From positions 124,001-188,000 of the forward strand of contig NZ_CP071321.1 in NCBI RefSeq assembly GCF_017309585.1: a stretch of 64,000 bases of DNA. Reading direction: 5' to 3'. The stretch is from Nitrogeniibacter aestuarii. Its GTDB lineage: Bacteria; Pseudomonadota; Gammaproteobacteria; Burkholderiales; Rhodocyclaceae. The translations under genes were made by a program, and so were the position numbers. Positions 62,831 to 64,000 of this stretch are shown here, piece by piece (within the stretch, counting starts at the first letter, position 1; every line of letters starts with the position of its first letter). Below the pieces are notes generated by a model. It did not search any database and was not told the origin of the DNA. It saw only the letters and a list, made by a program, of their open reading frames with translations.

Positions 62831-62883
62831 GCCATTTGTATCTGATTTTAGCGACCGTGTTAAGCGCGTACATGACGAATGGC
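62831..62883. promoter_or_regulatory. Candidate RtcR upstream activation site (dyad)
   Basis: GCCATTTGT (62831-62839) and ACGAATGGC (62875-62883) are inverted with one mismatch in nine. They lie about 75-125 bp upstream of the sigma-54 promoter, the usual place for enhancer binding. The assignment is by position only. Confidence 0.45.
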
Positions 62884-62953
62884 AATGCCGATAAAAAATT
62901 TTGTCTATTGAAAACATGAGTTTGCGATCTTTTTGAATCCTCTGTCGTATTTC

Positions 62954-62969
62954 TGGCACGCCCTTCGCA
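62954..62969 (+). promoter_or_regulatory. Sigma-54 promoter of the tRNA-like/slipin operon
   Basis: TGGCACGCCCTTCGCA carries the invariant GG (62955-62956) and GC (62967-62968) 12 bp apart, and the full TGGCACG -24 box. Transcription should start near 62980 and run through the tRNA-like elements into the slipin gene. The divergent rtcR gene encodes the matching activator. Confidence 0.88.
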
Positions 62970-63099
62970 GTACAGAGATCAACCGCGGAATCACCGCTGG
63001 AGTACGGGTTGAGGTTCTGGATGCCTCGCCGGTGCGCTCCCGCCGGATGACGTTGTGTGGGGCGTATGCCGCCTCGGTGAAGAAACGGTGTGCTGGATG

Positions 63100-63140
63100 C
63101 GTGTTGGTACGTTGATTCAGGTTCGACTCCTGACATCCCC
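63100..63140 (+). ncRNA. Degenerate tRNA 3'-half-like element
   Basis: TCAGG (63117-63121), loop TTCGACT (63122-63128) and CCTGA (63129-63133) make a perfect 5-bp, 7-nt T-arm with TTC at the tRNA-specific loop positions. CATCCCC then takes the place of an acceptor 3' strand and ends exactly where the next tRNA-like begins. No matching 5' half with standard tRNA spacing could be drawn, so it is a partial or diverged tRNA/Y-RNA-like module. Confidence 0.5.
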
Positions 63141-63214
63141 GTTCGGTAGCTCATTTGGATAGAGCAGCAGATTTCGATCTGTTGGTGGCGGGTTCGAATC
63201 CCGCTCGAACACCA
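63141..63214 (+). ncRNA. tRNA-like RNA (tRNA-Arg(UCG)-like) in the RtcR leader
   Basis: A near-complete cloverleaf: acceptor GTTCGG/TCGAAC (6 bp, one G-U), T8-A9, D-arm GCTC/GAGC with loop ATTTGGATA including GG, an anticodon arm around TTTCGA, a 5-nt variable region, T-arm GCGGG/CCCGC with loop TTCGAAT, discriminator A and encoded CCA (63212-63214). Defects: a 6-bp rather than 7-bp acceptor stem, and an anticodon loop one base short, so a UCG anticodon is not in a normal 7-nt loop. It sits in a sigma-54/RtcR leader. It is better read as a tRNA mimic or RNA-repair substrate/sensor than as a decoding tRNA. A short hairpin (CCAGC/GCTGG, 63212-63228) overlaps its 3' end. Confidence 0.72.
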
Positions 63215-63240
63215 GCCTGATTAGCTGGCATTTATTTCAA

Positions 63241-63722
63241 GCAGTACCCGCCGGTTGTGGCGGAAAGGGCGGCGGCCCACGCGGCCAACGCCCCGCCCGC
63301 CACCGCCGTGCCGGCCGGCCCTTGTGGCTCGCCACGGGCAGCGATGGCAACACCTGACGGGTTGGAGGGCGCTTCGGTGACTTCCACTGCCCAAAGGCCT
63401 TGCCCCCGCACCCCGAGGCGCCCCGCAGGCGGCCCGCCGGCACGGCGACAGACTGGTAGAGGGGTCATCCCTCGCCATTCGCTGGATCGCGTTGTGCTCA
63501 TGGCGCTTCGCTGGAACATCTTGAGGCTCGTCGCATTGTGCGCATCTGCCTTTTGGAGGGATTCGCAGTAGCCATGAGCACAACCCTGCGGGCTCACCCC
63601 TGCTGGGCTCCATGGCCGCGTTGCGACTCCTTGACTGGGGGCCACCCAGTCTGCGTCCCCGCGCCTTGCCCTGCAGCCCAGCAGGAGTGATCGCGCCAAC
63701 GAATGGCGAGGGATGACCCCTC
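63241..63722. repeat. Nested palindrome block in the slipin leader
   Basis: About 480 bp without a gene, built of nested inverted repeats. Pairs: CGCCGTGCCGGC (63304-63315) with 63436-63447; a 23-bp perfect pair at 63459-63481 and 63700-63722; GTTGTGCTCATGGC (63491-63504) with 63571-63584; a near-perfect 16-bp pair at 63594-63609 and 63675-63690 (one mismatch); and a small GACTGGG/CCCAGTC hairpin near 63633-63651. The outer 23-bp pair encloses two side hairpins, a multi-branch layout. It could be a mobile repeat or a structured leader RNA. Confidence 0.75.
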
Positions 63723-63760
63723 CCGGCCACAAGCCGAAAACAGATGATTGGAGAATAAAA

Positions 63761-64000
63761 ATGAACATGTTGTGGAAGCGATTCGTGGTGAACCAGACCC
63801 AGCGCGCGCTGTTGCTGCGCGAGGGCAACTTCGAGCGTGTGCTCGAGCCGGGTGTGCATCGTGTGATGGACCCGTTCGACCGCTACGCCATCCAGTGCTG
63901 GAGCGTGCAGGCGCCGCACTTTGATCACCCGCTGGCTGAAACCCTGCGTCGTGAGCGGGGCGCGGTGATCGAACAGTACTTCGATGTGATGGACACCAAT
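63761..64000 (+). CDS. Slipin (SPFH/band-7 protein), 5' part
   Basis: 80 codons to the window edge, starting MNMLWKRFVVNQTQRALLLREG and continuing with LEPGVHRVMDPFDRYAIQ, typical of bacterial slipins (stomatin-like SPFH proteins). GGAG lies 8 nt before the ATG. It is the first protein gene after the sigma-54/tRNA-like leader. Slipins occur in RtcR-controlled operons with RNA ligase RtcB. Downstream genes are outside the window, so whether rtcB, rtcA or a Ro-like protein follows cannot be seen here. Confidence 0.88.
   Translation, partial: MNMLWKRFVVNQTQRALLLREGNFERVLEPGVHRVMDPFDRYAIQCWSVQAPHFDHPLAETLRRERGAVIEQYFDVMDTN

Noticed and set aside
63141..63214. Ordinary decoding tRNA-Arg
   Set aside because: The anticodon loop is one base short and the acceptor is 6 bp; the context is a sigma-54 leader, so a mimic is preferred.
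63232..63928. Minus-strand frames across the palindrome block and slipin start
   Set aside because: Their residues follow the inverted repeats and run antisense to the slipin gene; no start signal or motif.
1..64000. CRISPR array
   Set aside because: No regularly spaced direct repeats of 25-40 bp with unique spacers were seen; the repeats found are palindromic and dispersed.

Overview
The window is high-GC DNA, densely coded on both strands, and reads as a chromosomal segment of an aromatic-degrading betaproteobacterium. A Rhodocyclales member of the Thauera/Azoarcus kind fits best. The grounds are a dmp-type multicomponent phenol hydroxylase, a meta-cleavage operon, a phasin, a PEP-CTERM protein, and sigma-54 regulation in two places. 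The assignment is inference from gene content, not from a database match.

Region 1 (1-3535) is the distal part of a phenol hydroxylase operon (dmpM-N-O-P). Region 2 (3843-6522) holds an HD phosphohydrolase divergent from a LysR regulator and an RNA 2'-phosphotransferase (KptA). Region 3 (6911-15989, minus strand) holds a sensor kinase with a periplasmic binding domain and an NtrC-type response regulator. They sit next to a porin / arylsulfatase / octaheme cytochrome operon that has a near-perfect sigma-54 promoter. Region 4 (16153-24451) is the dehydrogenase branch of the meta-cleavage pathway: dmpC, E, H, F, G, B, a degenerate SDR and two tautomerase paralogs, closed by a strong terminator. 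It takes catechol to pyruvate and acetyl-CoA, so together with region 1 it covers phenol mineralisation. No dmpD hydrolase lies in the window.

Region 5 (24481-36055) has a quinone-reductase-like flavoprotein, an unknown protein, an orphan ABC solute-binding protein, and a LysR gene divergent from a tripartite RND efflux operon. The efflux operon is led by an alpha/beta-hydrolase-like protein without a nucleophile. It ends at a MITE-like element with a 12-bp target duplication. Region 6 (36235-41723) has small proteins, an HscC-type Hsp70 with a J-domain partner, and a class V aminotransferase. Region 7 (41937-50709) is a type VI secretion vgrG island. It carries a two-ORF AHH-nuclease effector, three tandem immunity paralogs, a decayed phospholipase D effector and its immunity lipoprotein. 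Part of the island looks lower in GC than its surroundings. Region 8 (50853-59187) has a phasin, an MFS transporter, a fused glucosylglycerol-phosphate phosphatase/synthase candidate, feoABC and a PEP-CTERM protein.

Region 9 (59198-64000) is the most interesting. It has an M48 protease and rtcR. Divergent from rtcR, a textbook sigma-54 promoter faces a leader of about 780 nt. The leader carries a tRNA-like element ending in CCA, a second T-arm-like hairpin directly before it, and about 480 bp of nested palindromes. A slipin gene follows and runs off the window. This looks like an RtcR-controlled RNA-repair or stress operon whose first product is a tRNA mimic.

A GC-rich palindromic repeat family occurs at three places (1913-2010, 19459-19554, and inside the MITE at 36060-36226). 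Two of the copies lie inside the catabolic operons.
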